64,000 nt of DNA. Origin: Xenopus tropicalis (lineage: Eukaryota > Chordata > Amphibia > Anura > Pipidae). This document shows, one piece after another, positions 21,494 to 33,509 of the stretch (positions are counted from its first letter, which is position 1; each line of letters begins with the position of its first letter). The notes beneath the pieces were generated by a model. That model made no database searches and was not told where the DNA came from. It saw only the letters and a list, made by a program, of their open reading frames with translations. The stretch covers positions 57,852,222 through 57,916,221 of the forward strand of contig NC_030677.2 of assembly GCF_000004195.4 (NCBI RefSeq). The letters run 5' to 3'. The translations under genes were made by a program, and so were the position numbers.

Positions 21494-24449
21494 GCTTTAC
21501 TAATGTTTCCAGTATTGGGCCTTATACCAGCAAATACATTGGCGGTGCTCACCTATAGCAGAGCTATGTAACTTGGTGGTGTTGCACTTATCTCAAATTA
21601 ACAGATACCAATTAGATTATTATTGTGCAATAAATTAGGGATAGTGTTCCTTTTATACAGTCATAAAACCTGGTATGATCTTATACCAGCATAGTATGCT
21701 AAATCAAGCAATCATTGACCTTAATTTAGCTGAGCAATTAGCGGTAAGTGTTGATTGGCTTTTGTGGTTTACTTAGCTCTGTTTGTGAACATGCTTTTAT
21801 GCAAATAATTGGCAGTAGGTTTTCTTTAGACAGGGGCATAACACTTGCTAGCCAGAACCAGATTTAAGCCAATTCAGAGAGTCATTTACTAAAGAATCCC
21901 CCAGCTTGGATGGGGGCATCTTGTTATAAATCTGTTAATTTAAGGGCCTTTAGATGTTGATAAAAAGTACTGTCGAAAGGAGCAAAAATGGGTATCAAAC
22001 AGCAGGAGGGATGCAGGTTTGACATTTATGATTTACGTTTTTTTAAAGTTAGGGCCCAAGTCTTTCCTGCTCTGCCTGGCACTTCCCTCCTCCCTAGCTC
22101 CTGCTCATAACTGCAATATGTGTGGAATTAATTCATGTTAAATCAATGCACTATATTCCCATTTCCTATGCCCAGGACAGAAGAGATTAAATTACAGAAC
22201 AACCCTAAACTTTAAGGGCCACTGTTAGTGCATCTATATTCCCTGTTTTTTTTTCTCTTCCCATCACAATCTGCATTATCAGCAGCACAGCATTAACAGC
22301 AAAGAATAAAAAGTAAGACATCTGTGTTCTAGCATTAATTTATTCAAAATGTTTTCACTTTCATCTTGCTCTGCTATTCAGATCAGCGCCCGTGCTTAAA
22401 ATCTCATTGTCTTATACTAGAAATGGAATGATATTTGAAGGGAGGGAGAGAGAACCAAAAACCTGAAACAGCATTGGAAGCAAAGCAGAAAGATTGTTCA
22501 TAAATATGATACTTTTGCCTGTTGTTCTTTCCTTCCTTTATTTCTAATTGCTATCACAATTTTAAGGCACTGAGGCAAGCCTCCAGCAGTGTGCTATAGG
22601 TGTGTTTGTGCTGTTATGCCCTCTGGCTTTGCTGCCAGCCTATTCCCTCAGATCAGAGCCAGAAGCCAGACTGCTTTCGAATACCGATCACCTCACCCAG
22701 ACCTAATCCTTTGAGTTCTTTCTGGCATCTATTCCTTCTGCCAGTTTCCTCTTCTGTTCCTATTTTTTCTTCTGAAGTTGACAACAAAGACATCCTCGGG
22801 GCCTTCCTTGATGTAAGACCACTCTTGATGTTTTTACAGTGTGTTTTTTTCTTGTACCCTAAACTTGCGCTTCTTCTGTATTCAGCTAGCACAATATTTG
22901 CCCACAAGAACACATACAAACAGTATCTATTGCATAGATTTATATAATATTTTTCCCCTCTATTCTGCGGACCTGCATGTAAAAGTTATCATGCCCCATT
23001 TCTTTTGCAGCTACTTTAAATTTGCAGATAATGGAGATTTTTTCTTATTAGCTTAGGTTTCTTATTTACCCGAAATTGGCCTACCGTGCCATTATTAATT
23101 TTAAAAGACAGCTGTACAGGATGTGCATGAATATGGAATTTCTATGAAGCTGGAAACTTTTGAACAGCTCCTGTCCTTTGTGATAGTGAGTTTTAAAGGG
23201 AAATCTCCAAAGAGCTAATTAGCAGACGAATGGAGCTCAGGCTTGAACAAAGCTGAAGAGATAGGAGATAAGTAAAAGGACCTGGCCATGGTTGTTTTAA
23301 ATCAAAGCAATGAGAGTGAACCGGAATGTAACCTTAGGCAGCTATCTGACAGGGACAATATTAAAGAAAAACACAGTGAATGTGGAATTTAGTGACAGCC
23401 ATATCCGATTGCTCTCTGAAGAGTAAGCAATCTCAGCCAAAATCAGCTAATTATCTAAATGCAATACTAGCGCGGCTTTCTGGACACTGGTGAAATAATA
23501 ATAATTTAGCAGGCATTTTTGCTGACTTCACTATAAGCAAATAAATTATTGTTTATCAACAAAAAACAGGTAAGAAAAAGAAGCCAAAATTAACTATAAA
23601 AAAAAATAGAACAGAATTTTCTTTATCTGACATTTTGGTGAGCACTCATTGGCCTAGAACTGATGCTAATATAACTGAATTCCACACAACACTGCAGGGT
23701 AAAATAAGAGCTGTTCATTACTATAGCTGGGCAGTGCAGTCATGGATGCATTTTTTGTAGTGTTGGGGTCAATTCCAAGGGGCATCCTAACACCAAAGGT
23801 TTAACATGCTGTGTGGCATTTACTACTGATGCTATATGGATCTGTGATCTACCTACCTGTCTCTTGTTCCCCCAGGTCCTTTGATGCACTCCATGGTTCC
23901 AAAATGAGTCATAAAAGACTTCTGTGGCTATATGAGAGTCTCTAAAAGATAAATAGTTTTAGACAATTTCTGAACACATTTGCCAACTACATTAAGCCTT
24001 CATCTTTTCCTCCATATTTATGACCTCTACCTGCTTAGTGCCTACAATTTCTTATTCTTTACTTTATGTTGGACATTCTCTTGTCTGCTGTACTCTGTGA
24101 AAACATGTCAGGTCTCATTTACAAATTGCTTTGCTGGGTGAGAAGAGCAAAAATGAATGCAAAACACCATGTACTGAGCACTTTACAACCTGCCCCTTGA
24201 TTAGTGGCCGTAAGTGAAGGCAAGCTGAAAAATGGCACCATGCAAGATGCAGTGGGACACTGTACTTACAGCCTGCCTAAGCTGCCTTCACTGTGAACAT
24301 GACATACAATTATTATTACACTCTAGGGGAAGGTTGTTGCATATCGTTGCACTATATCCATTGATGATGGGAATGTCATCCTTGCCTAAATGTTCATTCA
24401 ACTTGTACATCTTTAATGTATGTCTTGCATAGTTTTACCAGTAGTATAG
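21494..24449. other. Long low-copy stretch
   Basis: Nearly 3 kb with no transposon ends or tandem repeats recognised. Open frames up to 115 codons (22,600-22,947) have no recognisable content. From about 23,080 to 23,560 the texture resembles conserved noncoding DNA, with TAATTA cores (GAGCTAATTAGCAGACG, CAGCTAATTATC). Confidence 0.35.
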
Positions 24450-25272
24450 ATTGGCAGGGCCAAGTTCAGAGCCCGTTTTAACAACTGAGAGATGTCAATC
24501 TATACAATGACTTATATAAACTATATAAACTAATACCTATACACTCTAATTCTAGATCTTAAGATCACAATAGCCTTTAATGTTATGATTTAAATCATCA
24601 AGCCGATCTTAAAGGCATTAACAGAATCTGCCATCACAAAATTGCCCAGCAAGGCATTCCCCAACCTCACTGTAAAAAAAGCCACATATACTGCTTGAAA
24701 TTAAAGTTCTGTTCCTCTAAAGGGAAGGCCTCTGGTGCATTGATCTTTTCTATGGAAAAAAAGAGCCCCCATCGTCTGTCTATTTCATATAATGTACTTG
24801 TACAGAGTAATCATGTCCCCTTACAAGCACCTTTGCTCCAGAGAAAACAACCCCAACATTGACAGTCTAACCTAATGGTTTAAATCTTCCATCCCCTTTA
24901 CCAGTTTAGTTACAGTCCCTGCACTCTCTCCATCTCATTATTATCCTTCTTTGGGTGAAGAAACACAGAGCTACTTAGTAGCAGTTACTTGTCACAGCTA
25001 CTAAATGCCAGAAAATACTCAGAATTGCCTCTGCTAAAACACATGTAGAGACAATTATCAGTAAATGATAAGCATTGGCTAAAAGTAGCTCTGTGTGTCT
25101 TCACTCTTAAGGACTGGAGCCCAAAACTGCACTGCATACTCAAGGTGAGGCCTTACCAGGGACCTATAAAAAGGCAAAATGATGTTCTCATTCCTCGAGT
25201 CAATGACTTTTTTTATGCAAGACAGCACTTTATTTGCTTTAGTGGACATTGAATAACACTAACCATCACGTT
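24450..25272 (-). mobile_element. CR1-like LINE fragment, minus strand
   Basis: The order of phrases matches the reverse strand of the CR1 3' region: CTCTAAAGGGAAGGCC, TAATCATGTCCCCTTA, GCACTCTCTCCATCTCATTA, then GGAGCCCAAAACTGCACTGC and CTCAAGGTGAGGCCTTACCA, then TGCAAGACAGCACTTTATTTG. This is recognition from memory of vertebrate CR1 sequences. It is decayed, lacks a reverse transcriptase frame, and is interrupted by a MITE at 24955-25104. Confidence 0.65.
24955..25104. mobile_element. 150-bp MITE inserted in the CR1 fragment
   Basis: It starts GTGAAGAAACACAGAGCTAC and ends with the inverse GTAGCTCTGTGTGTCTTCAC, about 20 bp of inverted end with one mismatch. The CR1 sequence is continuous across the site apart from it. 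The target duplication is unclear. Confidence 0.75.
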
Positions 25273-25338
25273 TATGTATGACATTTTGTTTTATTTATTC
25301 AGCTTGACATGCTTTTAATATAAAAAAAAAATACAGTA

Positions 25339-25666
25339 CAGGTATAGGACCCATTATCCAGAATGCTCGGGACCAAGGGCATTCCGGATAAGGGATCTTT
25401 CCGTAATTTGGATCTCAATACCTTAAGTCTACTAAAAAATCAATAAAACATTAATTAAACCCAATAGGAACCTTTTGCATCCAATAAGGATTATTTCTAT
25501 CTTAGTTTGGATCAATTACAAGGTTCTGTTTTATTTCTACATAGAAAAAGGAAATCAGTTTTAAAATTCTGAATTATTTGATTAAAATGGAGTCTATGGG
25601 AGACGGGCTTTCAGTAATTCGGAGCTTTCTGGATAACGGGTTTCCGGATAAGGGGTCCAATACCTG
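25339..25666 (+). mobile_element. Complete CAGGTAT-type MITE
   Basis: It runs from CAGGTATAGGACCCATTATC to TCCAATACCTG, flanked by TA on both sides. Inverted ends extend inward (TTATCCAGAATG... against ...CTTTCTGGATAACGGG). Same family as 16401, 59298 and 59638. Confidence 0.8.
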
Positions 25667-27576
25667 TATTTGGTAAAGCACTCACAAGGTAATATTTTCT
25701 CAACATTTTCCCTTAACACTAGTAAGGATGAATGAAGATGGTAAAGACTTTATTGATGTACTTGACACATGACACAAATGTATTCACTGGAAAATGGTAT
25801 AGCCATAGGAGGCAAGGTTAGAACCTTTATCAGGGTTGTAATGCAGCCCATTTTAAAACACATCCACTCCCCTTTAACTTGCTCAGAGTGCAAGAGTGGT
25901 AAGCCCCGGAGAGGTGGAGTTTGAATTTGGGCTGCAATAAATTCAATAACGTTTGTTCCATCTATTTCTGTTTTCTATTGTTAACACTGAATTATTTTTT
26001 TTTTCTTGTCAATGATTTTTATTTGCATTTTAACTTTTACAGGTTGGATATCAATATAAAGTTATTTTGTACTGAACAATATATATCCTAAAAGAAAAAG
26101 AAGGAAGGAAGGAAAGAAAGAGGTGGTCCCATTTTTGGTGAATAATGGGGCCAAAGAATGAATAAGAAGAAACAAAGCAAAAACAATTAAAAGATTAACT
26201 TGACCGTTTCCATGTGTTTGAAACCAGTTTACAGGATAATGTTGCCTTTTAGGTCCCATGTTATAAATAAAACTTGAAAAGGTCCGCATCTGTGGGGGGC
26301 GGTTTATATATAACCCAAATAAAATTCACATTGATTCTTACAGTATTTGCCTTGACCATTATTTCGATAGTTAGTTTAAGATGCAAATGTGGATAAGGTT
26401 TCTGCCGTCAGAAAAGAATAAATATACCAAGGTTCCCACACTTTCATGAATTTATCATGTTTATCTGTAAGTACGAATTATTTTTATTCATTTACAATGA
26501 ATAAGAAATAAAAGAACTGGTAAGTGCTATGCTACCCATAAAAAAATGACTGCCGAAGAGCATATAACATCATTCATCCATGCCCAAAACAAATGGGATT
26601 CACAGCACCTCTAACTTGTATGGGACAGTGAAATTAACTGCTACCATATAAGCTCCACTTTGCAAAAAACATTAATTCATATCTAAATTTTTAATCAATC
26701 TCAAGGTTTACAATATAAACCTCCTCATTGTCGGCTCGTGTCAGCAACTGCAGCTGCTTGTCAACATAATTTGCCAGTTTTACATATTCTGTTCCCTATT
26801 TGTTAAAGCTGCTGAGTTCGTTCAGCAGGAGTTTTACATCTTCCATGCTGCTATATATCGTTATATATTACTGTCACCGCTGTCAATCACTCGTTATATT
26901 GTGACAGCCTAAGTTACACATTGGCCAGCTATTTACCACTGCTAAACTCCGCAGATATTTTCTTGCACTTATTCTCACAGATGTTTATTATTAGAAGGCA
27001 AAAGGAAAATTTTGACATTTATGTTATACTCAGTGGCAGTTACAGTACACAAATGTAGCAGTAATCTGTTTTGCAAGCCATAATCACAGCTTTCTTTAAC
27101 AGCAAGGAATAACTAATCATTAAAACACTGGCAGGTATTTTCCCAGCAGCTACAGCAAAGTGCTTCATTTAAATAGCAGCCAGCATAGTGAATAAAATCT
27201 GGGGTAGTGGAAAGAAATGAATCGCAGTGTCAGCTGCTATATAATATTCTGCTCCAAGGCTGATTCTTTAGCTTTCAGGTCATTATTTTAGATCAGGGAC
27301 GGCAACTTTCCAGCTATCAAGAGCACCCGGCCCATGCCACACACATACACCACATTATGTTTCTGTAGCTACTTTCCTTGCACATCCTGTACCTACTTGT
27401 ATCAATCACAAAGCTAAGGATTATTCTGATAATATGGTAAAATGCATCACCAGTGAATTGGACTATGTAAATGAAAATTAAAAAAACTTATACTGCAACT
27501 TGCACCTAAGAGCCATTTATTTATTACCTCTTATTTTATATCACTGTCCCATTAATGCAACTACAGAGATTATATT
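25667..27576. other. Long low-copy stretch with candidate conserved block
   Basis: No transposon ends recognised. A purine-rich run lies at about 26,090-26,120. From about 26,690 to 27,240 the sequence is even in composition and free of repeat phrases, and looks like conserved noncoding DNA. This is texture only. Confidence 0.3.
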
Positions 27577-27910
27577 ACAGGCATTGGACCTGTAATTTGG
27601 ATATCCATACTCTCTTAACTAGAAAATAACTTAAATATTAAATAAACCCAATAGGATTGTTTGCCTAAGGATTATATATATCTTAGTTGGGATCAGTTAT
27701 AACGTACTGTTTTGTTATGACAGAGAAAAAGAAAATATGGCTTAAAAATTTGTATTATTTGATTAAAATGGAGTCTATGGGAAATTCATTTCTGAGCTTT
27801 CTGGATAACAGATCCCATATTGGTATCTCACTTGGGGGTAAGTACAAGGTACTGTTTTATTGTTACTGAGAAAAAGGAAGTGATTTGTAAACATTTGAAT
27901 TATGTGATTA
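27577..27910 (+). mobile_element. Decayed CAGGTAT-type MITE with partial duplicate
   Basis: The segment 27,577-27,825 has the family phrases TAAACCCAATAGGATTGTTT and AAAATGGAGTCTATGGGA and ends CAGATCCCATATTGGTAT. Immediately after, 27,835-27,910 repeats the middle again (GTACAAGGTACTGTTTTATT, GAGAAAAAGGAAGTGATTTG). Either a second truncated insertion or an internal duplication explains this. Confidence 0.55.
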
Positions 27911-27949
27911 CTGATTCCAAATCTGTATCGTTCATATTAGTTTCTGCCC

Positions 27950-28200
27950 TGGGAATCTTACACTCTAAGGTCCCTGTATCTATATGGAGTGTGGAAGGAA
28001 AATGGAGTACCCAGAGAAACCCTCACAGACACGGGAAGAACTCCTTGCAGATTGTGGCCACGTTGGAATTAAACTCCAGTGCTGGAAGTCAAACGTGTTA
28101 CCCACAATGCTGCCCATCTGCCAGTTACGCTTCAACTGATGAAGTGCAAAGTACAGGGAACAAGAATGCACGAGAGCAAGCCCAAACTGGCAATCTGTGG
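27950..28200 (+). repeat. Old dispersed repeat (GGAGTACCCAGAGAAACC type)
   Basis: It carries GTGTGGAAGGAAAATGGAGT, ACCCAGAGAAACCCTCACAG and ACACGGGAAGAACTCC in the order found in a repeat shared by many fishes and amphibians (recalled, not searched). It continues to TGTTACCCACAATGCTGCCC. Boundaries are approximate. A 153-codon open frame runs through it but is not a gene. Confidence 0.45.
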
Positions 28201-28243
28201 ATTCTGCCAAATGCCAGAGGGGCTACTGTAAGATGCCATAGAC

Positions 28244-28428
28244 CAGTGGTTCCCAACCTTCCTAATGCCGCGACCCTTTAATACAGTTCCTCATGTTGTG
28301 GTGACCCCCAACCATAAAATTATTATTATTACTTTAGAAATATGTGTTTTCCGATGGTCTTGGGGGACCCCTGTGAAAGGGTTGTTCGACCCCCAAAGGG
28401 GTCCCGACCCACAGGTTGAGAACTGCTG
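28244..28428. mobile_element. SPIN-type hAT MITE with perfect 8-bp target duplication
   Basis: The 185-bp element starts CAGTGGTTCCCAACCTTCCT and ends CAGGTTGAGAACTGCTG, inverted ends typical of hAT elements. The duplication CCATAGAC is identical on both sides (28236-28243 and 28429-28436). Interior phrases GGTGACCCCCAACCAT and GGTCTTGGGGGACCCC match the SPIN (Space Invaders) MITE as I know it, a family with patchy distribution across tetrapods attributed to horizontal transfer and reported from Xenopus tropicalis. It has no transposase. Confidence 0.88.
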
Positions 28429-28436
28429 CCATAGAC

Positions 28437-29053
28437 AGTCACTATTTATTGGGCCTGTGGGGGCTGTTTAGGCTTCTGAGTACCTCCAGACCTTCATGGA
28501 AGCCCCTGGAATTATTAGAGAAAGCGTGTTACAAAACACCTTTTGCATGGCACCTAAATTTGTAATTGACTTACACCTAATGAACTGCATTCAAACACTG
28601 TTGCATACAGCTCATTCCAACACATAAAAGTACAGAGTCCACATAAATATATTTTGTACATTTTTATTTTTCACACAATGCTATTAATCAGTGTCCCAGA
28701 GCCCAGATAATCATAACATTGATTTCTCAAGCAATTACTTTTTTAAATAAACATTTTCCACCTTAGATAAAGGTTTCCATACCCATGTTTCTTATAATGT
28801 AAAGTCTTTATTATGACATAAAAAACCTAAAATGATGTGGTCATCTGCCCCTAAACCTGCTAGTCTTTCACTGTGCACAGATTATCATTCTAACATTCTA
28901 AATTCTAATTTACTTCTCTGTATAGTTCTAATTATGCATAAGAATGGGACAGTCATACATCGAATAGCATAAAGCAAAGCAAAAGCAGCATTATGTTCAG
29001 CAGATAGTACTATTCTACTGATATCTTTTGATAATGAGAGCAAGGCACTCATA
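28437..29053. other. Low-copy DNA, no feature seen
   Basis: AT-rich sequence without recognisable ORF, repeat ends or tandem repeat. Confidence 0.35.
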
Positions 29054-29318
29054 GGGGCACATTTATTAAAATTCGTATTTGGTCGTACTGAAGGATTTTG
29101 GTCACAGAAGGATAAAAGTTGGAAAGGCTTTCCCGCCGTTTACGAAAGTTTGTTACGAAAATTTTGTGACTTTCTGATCGCCAATACGATATTATCATGA
29201 CTTATACGATTTTTTTCATAAGCATTTTCGTGATATTTGTGATCATCAGAAATTATTGTATCTAATCCGAATTTTTCCCATTTCGGAATTCGAACTCGTA
29301 CTTTCATGAATGTGCTCC
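29054..29318. mobile_element. Unit-free relative of the 52-bp-carrying MITE
   Basis: It starts GGGGCACATTTATTAAAA and ends with the inverse CTTTCATGAATGTGCTCC. The phrases TCACAGAAGGATAAAAGTTG, GATCATCAGAAATTATTGTA and TTTCGGAATTCGAACT match the right flank of the 30-kb array element. The 52-bp unit and most of the left arm are missing, so it is a deletion derivative or an alternative form. Confidence 0.6.
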
Positions 29319-29810
29319 ATAGAATTGCAAATAATCAACGAGTTAAGGCACTATACACTGAATATTTTTTTTTACACCAGAAAACATGGTTTTACCAATT
29401 TTATTTTGCTTCATTCCTACAGTCTACAGTGTTGGCTACTGCGAATTATCCAAGTTAGTTGGGGAATTTAACACTAAAATCTGAAACAAATATAGATATT
29501 TGGTAAAACATACAGAGGTTATTGGATTAATAAAGTAAAAGTATATATCAAATGCTACAAATACTGGATATCTAAATATTGAAATAATAATTAAATAATA
29601 AATATTTCCTGTAAAAACCAGATGTTCCTTTCTTTAGCCTTCTATCAAAAAACAAAAGTATTCATATATTTATATCATTCAACCTGCACTGGCTTAGTCC
29701 TAGTTATGTGCTGAGTGGCTGTAGTGAGTTACTGAACAGGGAAAGTCTTTAACATACTACTAGATATAAGACAAAAAATCTTTAAAATCAATGGGGTGGT
29801 TAAGAATGTG
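29319..29810. other. Low-copy DNA, no feature seen
   Basis: AT-rich sequence between two MITEs, with no ORF or repeat recognised. Confidence 0.35.
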
Positions 29811-30029
29811 GGGTAGATTTATCAAATTGTGATGTTAGAGCTCACCACAGAAAATTTTGCCCACTATTTGTCCTTATGGGATGTGTATTTATCAAATGGC
29901 GAATGCTAACTTTTACCTATCAATAAATATGCTTCTAAAAATTCCATATGAAATTCCATATGAATGAATGGAAAGTGGGTGAATTTTTCTGTGGTGAGCT
30001 CTAATTTCACATTTTGATAAATCTGCCTC
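29811..30029. mobile_element. Palindromic MITE abutting the array-bearing MITE
   Basis: The left arm GTAGATTTATCAAATTGTGA followed by TTAGAGCTCACCACAG is matched by the right arm CTGTGGTGAGCTCTAATTTC followed by ATTTTGATAAATCTGCC. The centre has a duplicated AATTCCATATGAA. It directly adjoins the next element at 30033, so the two insertions share or nearly share a target. Confidence 0.75.
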
Positions 30030-30032
30030 TAA

Positions 30033-31117
30033 GGGACACATTTATCAAAGCAACTTTTTCGTACATAATTTGCGTGACAAAATTGTATTTGTCGCAACGA
30101 GTAAGAAAGTTTCTGATTCACTCAAGCTTTGTTATCGCGATTTTACTTGGGCTAGGTTGGAGCTGCAGAGTGCCATTGAGCCCTATGGGAGACTTTCCTT
30201 GGGCCAGGTTGGAGCTGCAGAGTGCCATTGAGCCCTATGGGAGACTTTCCTTGGGCCGGGTTGGAGCTGCAGAGTGCCATTGAGTCCTATGGGAGACTTT
30301 CCTTGGGCCGGGTTGGAGCTGCAGAGTGCCATTGAGTCCTATGGGAGACTTTCCTTGGGCCAGGTTGGAGCTGCAGAGTGCCATTGAGCCCTATGGGAGA
30401 CTTTCCTTGGGCCAGGTTGGAGCTGCAGAGTGCCATTGAGTCCTATGGGAGACTTTCCTTGGGCCAGGTTGGAGCTGCAGAGTGCCATTGAGCCCTATGG
30501 GAGACTTTCCTTGGGCCAGGTTGGAGCTGCAGAGTGCCATTGAGCCCTATGGGAGACTTTCCTTGGGCCGGGTTGGAGCTGCAGAGTGCCATTGAGTCCT
30601 ATGGGAGACTTTCCTTGGGCCGGGTTGGAGCTGCAGAGTGCCATTGAGTCCTATGGGAGACTTTCCTTGGGCCGGGTTGGAGCTGCAGAGTGCCATTGAG
30701 TCCTATGGGAGACTTTCCTTGGGCCGGGTTGGAGCTGCAGAGTGCCATTGAGTCCTATGGGAGACTTTCCTTTGGCCAGGTTGGAGCTGGAGAGTGCCAT
30801 TGAGCCCTATGGGAGACTTTCCTTGGGCCAGCTTGGAGCTGCAGAGTGCCATTGAGCCCTATGGGAGACTTTCCTTGGGCCAGGTTGGAGCTGCAGAGTG
30901 TCATTGAGTCCTATGGGAGGCTTCCGAAATCATGCACAGAAGGATCAGAGTCAGAAAGGTTTTCCCGTCATTCACAATCATTCGGATACGAAAATTTCAT
31001 GAATTTCAGATCAGTAAGTATTTTCGTGATATTTGCGATCATCAGAAATTATCGTATCTAATCTGAATTTTACCCATTTCGGGATTCAAACTTGTACTTT
31101 GATGAATCAAAGTGTGG
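30033..31117 (+). mobile_element. MITE carrying a 52-bp array (copy 1)
   Basis: The left flank starts GGGACACATTTATCAAAG and includes TGCGTGACAAAATTGTATTT and CTCAAGCTTTG before the array. The right flank resumes with AAATCATGCACAGAAGGATC and ends near TACTTTGATGAATCAAAG. TAA precedes the left end. The right boundary is approximate. No ORF belongs to it: open frames across the array arise because the unit lacks stops in some frames. Confidence 0.7.
30155..30925. repeat. 52-bp minisatellite array 1, about 15 units
   Basis: The unit starts GGTTGGAGCTGCAGAGTGCC, continues ATTGAGCCCTATGGGAG and ends ACTTTCCTTGGGCCA. Variants are GAGTCC for GAGCCC and GGGCCGG for GGGCCAG. Each unit has a CTGCAG (PstI) site. 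The last unit changes to GGGAGGCTTCC, which is the boundary phrase also found in the single-unit element at 39.1 kb. Confidence 0.95.
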
Positions 31118-33509
31118 GGGTACACTCTATATCAAAATCCAGAGGTTGGTAACTGCAGTAGTCGCAAAATTGTATAGTTATGGACAAACAATCCGTAGTC
31201 CCATCCATACACAGTTCAAACAAATGCCTGTGTCTCTTTTTTATTCACTTGTCATACTACTAGAGAACCCCTTTTTCTCTTTGTTGTATTATTCTAGGAA
31301 ATCATAGGCTGCTGTTACATGATGGTTACTGTACCATTCAAATCAGTTGCAGCAGAAAAACAAAAAAATAAAAGAAAATATTATCTGCAACAATGAAGCT
31401 TTCTGTTGTATATTAATGATATATGTTTGTTATTAAGATAAATAGATAGATGATAGATAGATGGATTTCTTTCCCTGTCACTTTTGGACTGTTAGTTTAT
31501 TTCTACTCTAGGGCTCCAAATACTTACTATTTCAGTCTGGTATAAGGGTACATTTTCCATATCCTCATGTACACCACTAGAGCTTTGTTCTAAGATACTT
31601 TTTCTTTATTAACTAGGTGTATAAATCAGGAAGTGCAGGCTTATTTGTTCATCCACTGACCTAGAAGTATTAAAGTTGCAACAAAGCAGCAGCGCCAGTT
31701 CAGATGGCACATCTAGAATTTATAATGTATATTTCAAATGTTTTGATGCATATATATATGAGCCTGATCAATTAAGTCAAACAGATAACAGAATTCTGAC
31801 ATATCTTTGTGTGTGTTAGTCAGCATTCTGCAAAGTGAAGTTTCCTTTTCTTGATTTAGGAACCACAGCATTATCTGCAGTAGCACAATTACAGTAGAAT
31901 AAAGTAGAATAATCAACAGAAAGCTCTCTTTGATTGCATTAACTTTATTTGTAAACTCAAGTTTACAAGACAGATGAACATTGAGTAGTGTCTCCATGAA
32001 AAAATACAGTGTATCACAATATACAAAAAAAAACATGTAACCACTGCTTCACTTATGACATTGCTGCAGGATATGTTTGTGCTTGATAAATAAATAATTG
32101 TTTTAAGAATAAAACTCACAAAGAGCACTTGGTTGTCTTATTGATTCATGGATCCTCACGTGAGATGTTCATACATATACTGTGAGTGGAAGGGATGCAC
32201 ATAATGCTTATGAAGTTATTCACTAAGTGCTTTGTTCGATCTGAAGAAATGCTCATAGTAAATTCAGTACTGACAAAACAATGAAAATAAATATTTCTTC
32301 AATTGAAATGTCTGTATATTGGTGAAATGTGAAAAATTACTTCATTAAATCTACATATCTGTTATCTTGTAATGAAGGGCACAAACTCTATTTGTAAGCA
32401 GAAGCAGAATCTGGATGAGGTAAGGATCGGCATGGTAAAACAAAGCACCCAATATCAGTGGTATAAATCTGATGGTGCAAAGTGTTCTCGATTATATAAC
32501 CACACAGACATCACATAAAAGCCTGAAACTTCTCTTATCTCATAGTCAGTATGCAGGTCATTCAACTGGACATTTACAATTGTCCTACAAATTGTTTTCC
32601 CCTCCAAACTCTGACGTCATATTACCTATGAGAAGCAAACCGATGATAAAAGTTATGGAATTGTACATATGCTACATTTCAGAATAATAAAACAATAATG
32701 AAAAAAAACACCCATATAGTTTTCTTAGTATATCTATATCATTCTTATATTTGTTGGCTCTTTGTACCTTAGCCATAGTCAGTTACATCCATACATAAAA
32801 CAACTCTTAAACTACATATCTATCATTCCCAGAAAATGTCCAAGTCAGACCATTGGCTTGCTTGACAGTGTGGAAGGGTCTGCATTTTATTTCAAGCTTC
32901 TCCCTAGTTGAGATAAATTATTTTTTCTCATCTCTATGAATCTTCATTGACAACTTATTTTCCTTGTGGCTGTATTGGAGAGATGTAGCTTATGATACTT
33001 TGGGAAATCCTTTATTTAAAAATAAAACATAGAAGATATTTACTTGCATCTAACATTTTCAGTTCCATCTTTTATTAAAGAATTGCACATCTGGATTTAA
33101 AACAGACTGAAACAGACAGTTAAGTTAGGGATCTTTAAGGGCATTAAAGAGTACTAATATTCCATACCAAAGGCATACAGTATCTAAATGAATAAACAAA
33201 GAACAATGCTTTCAGTGATTATTATGTAGGAATATGTGTATAAATGTACGATTGCACTACAATTCAGGCTAAATGTTTTATATTGTATAATGGTATATTT
33301 ACTCTATATAAAAGCATTAATCTTGTGAATTTCCAACGTTCTGTGCCCCTCATTGATGAATAATTGTTATACCCTTTTGTATTACAAAGCCTCACATAAG
33401 CTTCAATATTAACTACAGTCTTCTTAACAGCAGAATTATCATTCCTCTCACAAAACTAATAATGATCTAAATAATATATATATAATAATATGTAACATGT
33501 AGAATCAAG
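31118..33509. other. Long low-copy stretch
   Basis: No gene or transposon ends recognised over 2.4 kb. A short GATA-type microsatellite lies at 31,436-31,466. Open frames up to 100 codons (31,734-32,036, minus) have no recognisable content. Confidence 0.35.
31436..31466. repeat. Short GATA microsatellite
   Basis: Imperfect run of GATA/TAGA tetranucleotides, including TAGATAGATGATAGATAG. Too short and irregular for more to be said. Confidence 0.7.

Noticed and set aside
22600..22947. 115-codon plus-strand open frame with hydrophobic segments
   Set aside because: Composition follows T-rich DNA, no family was recognised, and an antisense frame of similar size overlaps.
27820..28281. 153-codon plus-strand open frame
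   Set aside because: It crosses a decayed MITE, an old dispersed repeat and the left end of the SPIN-type element, so it cannot be one gene.
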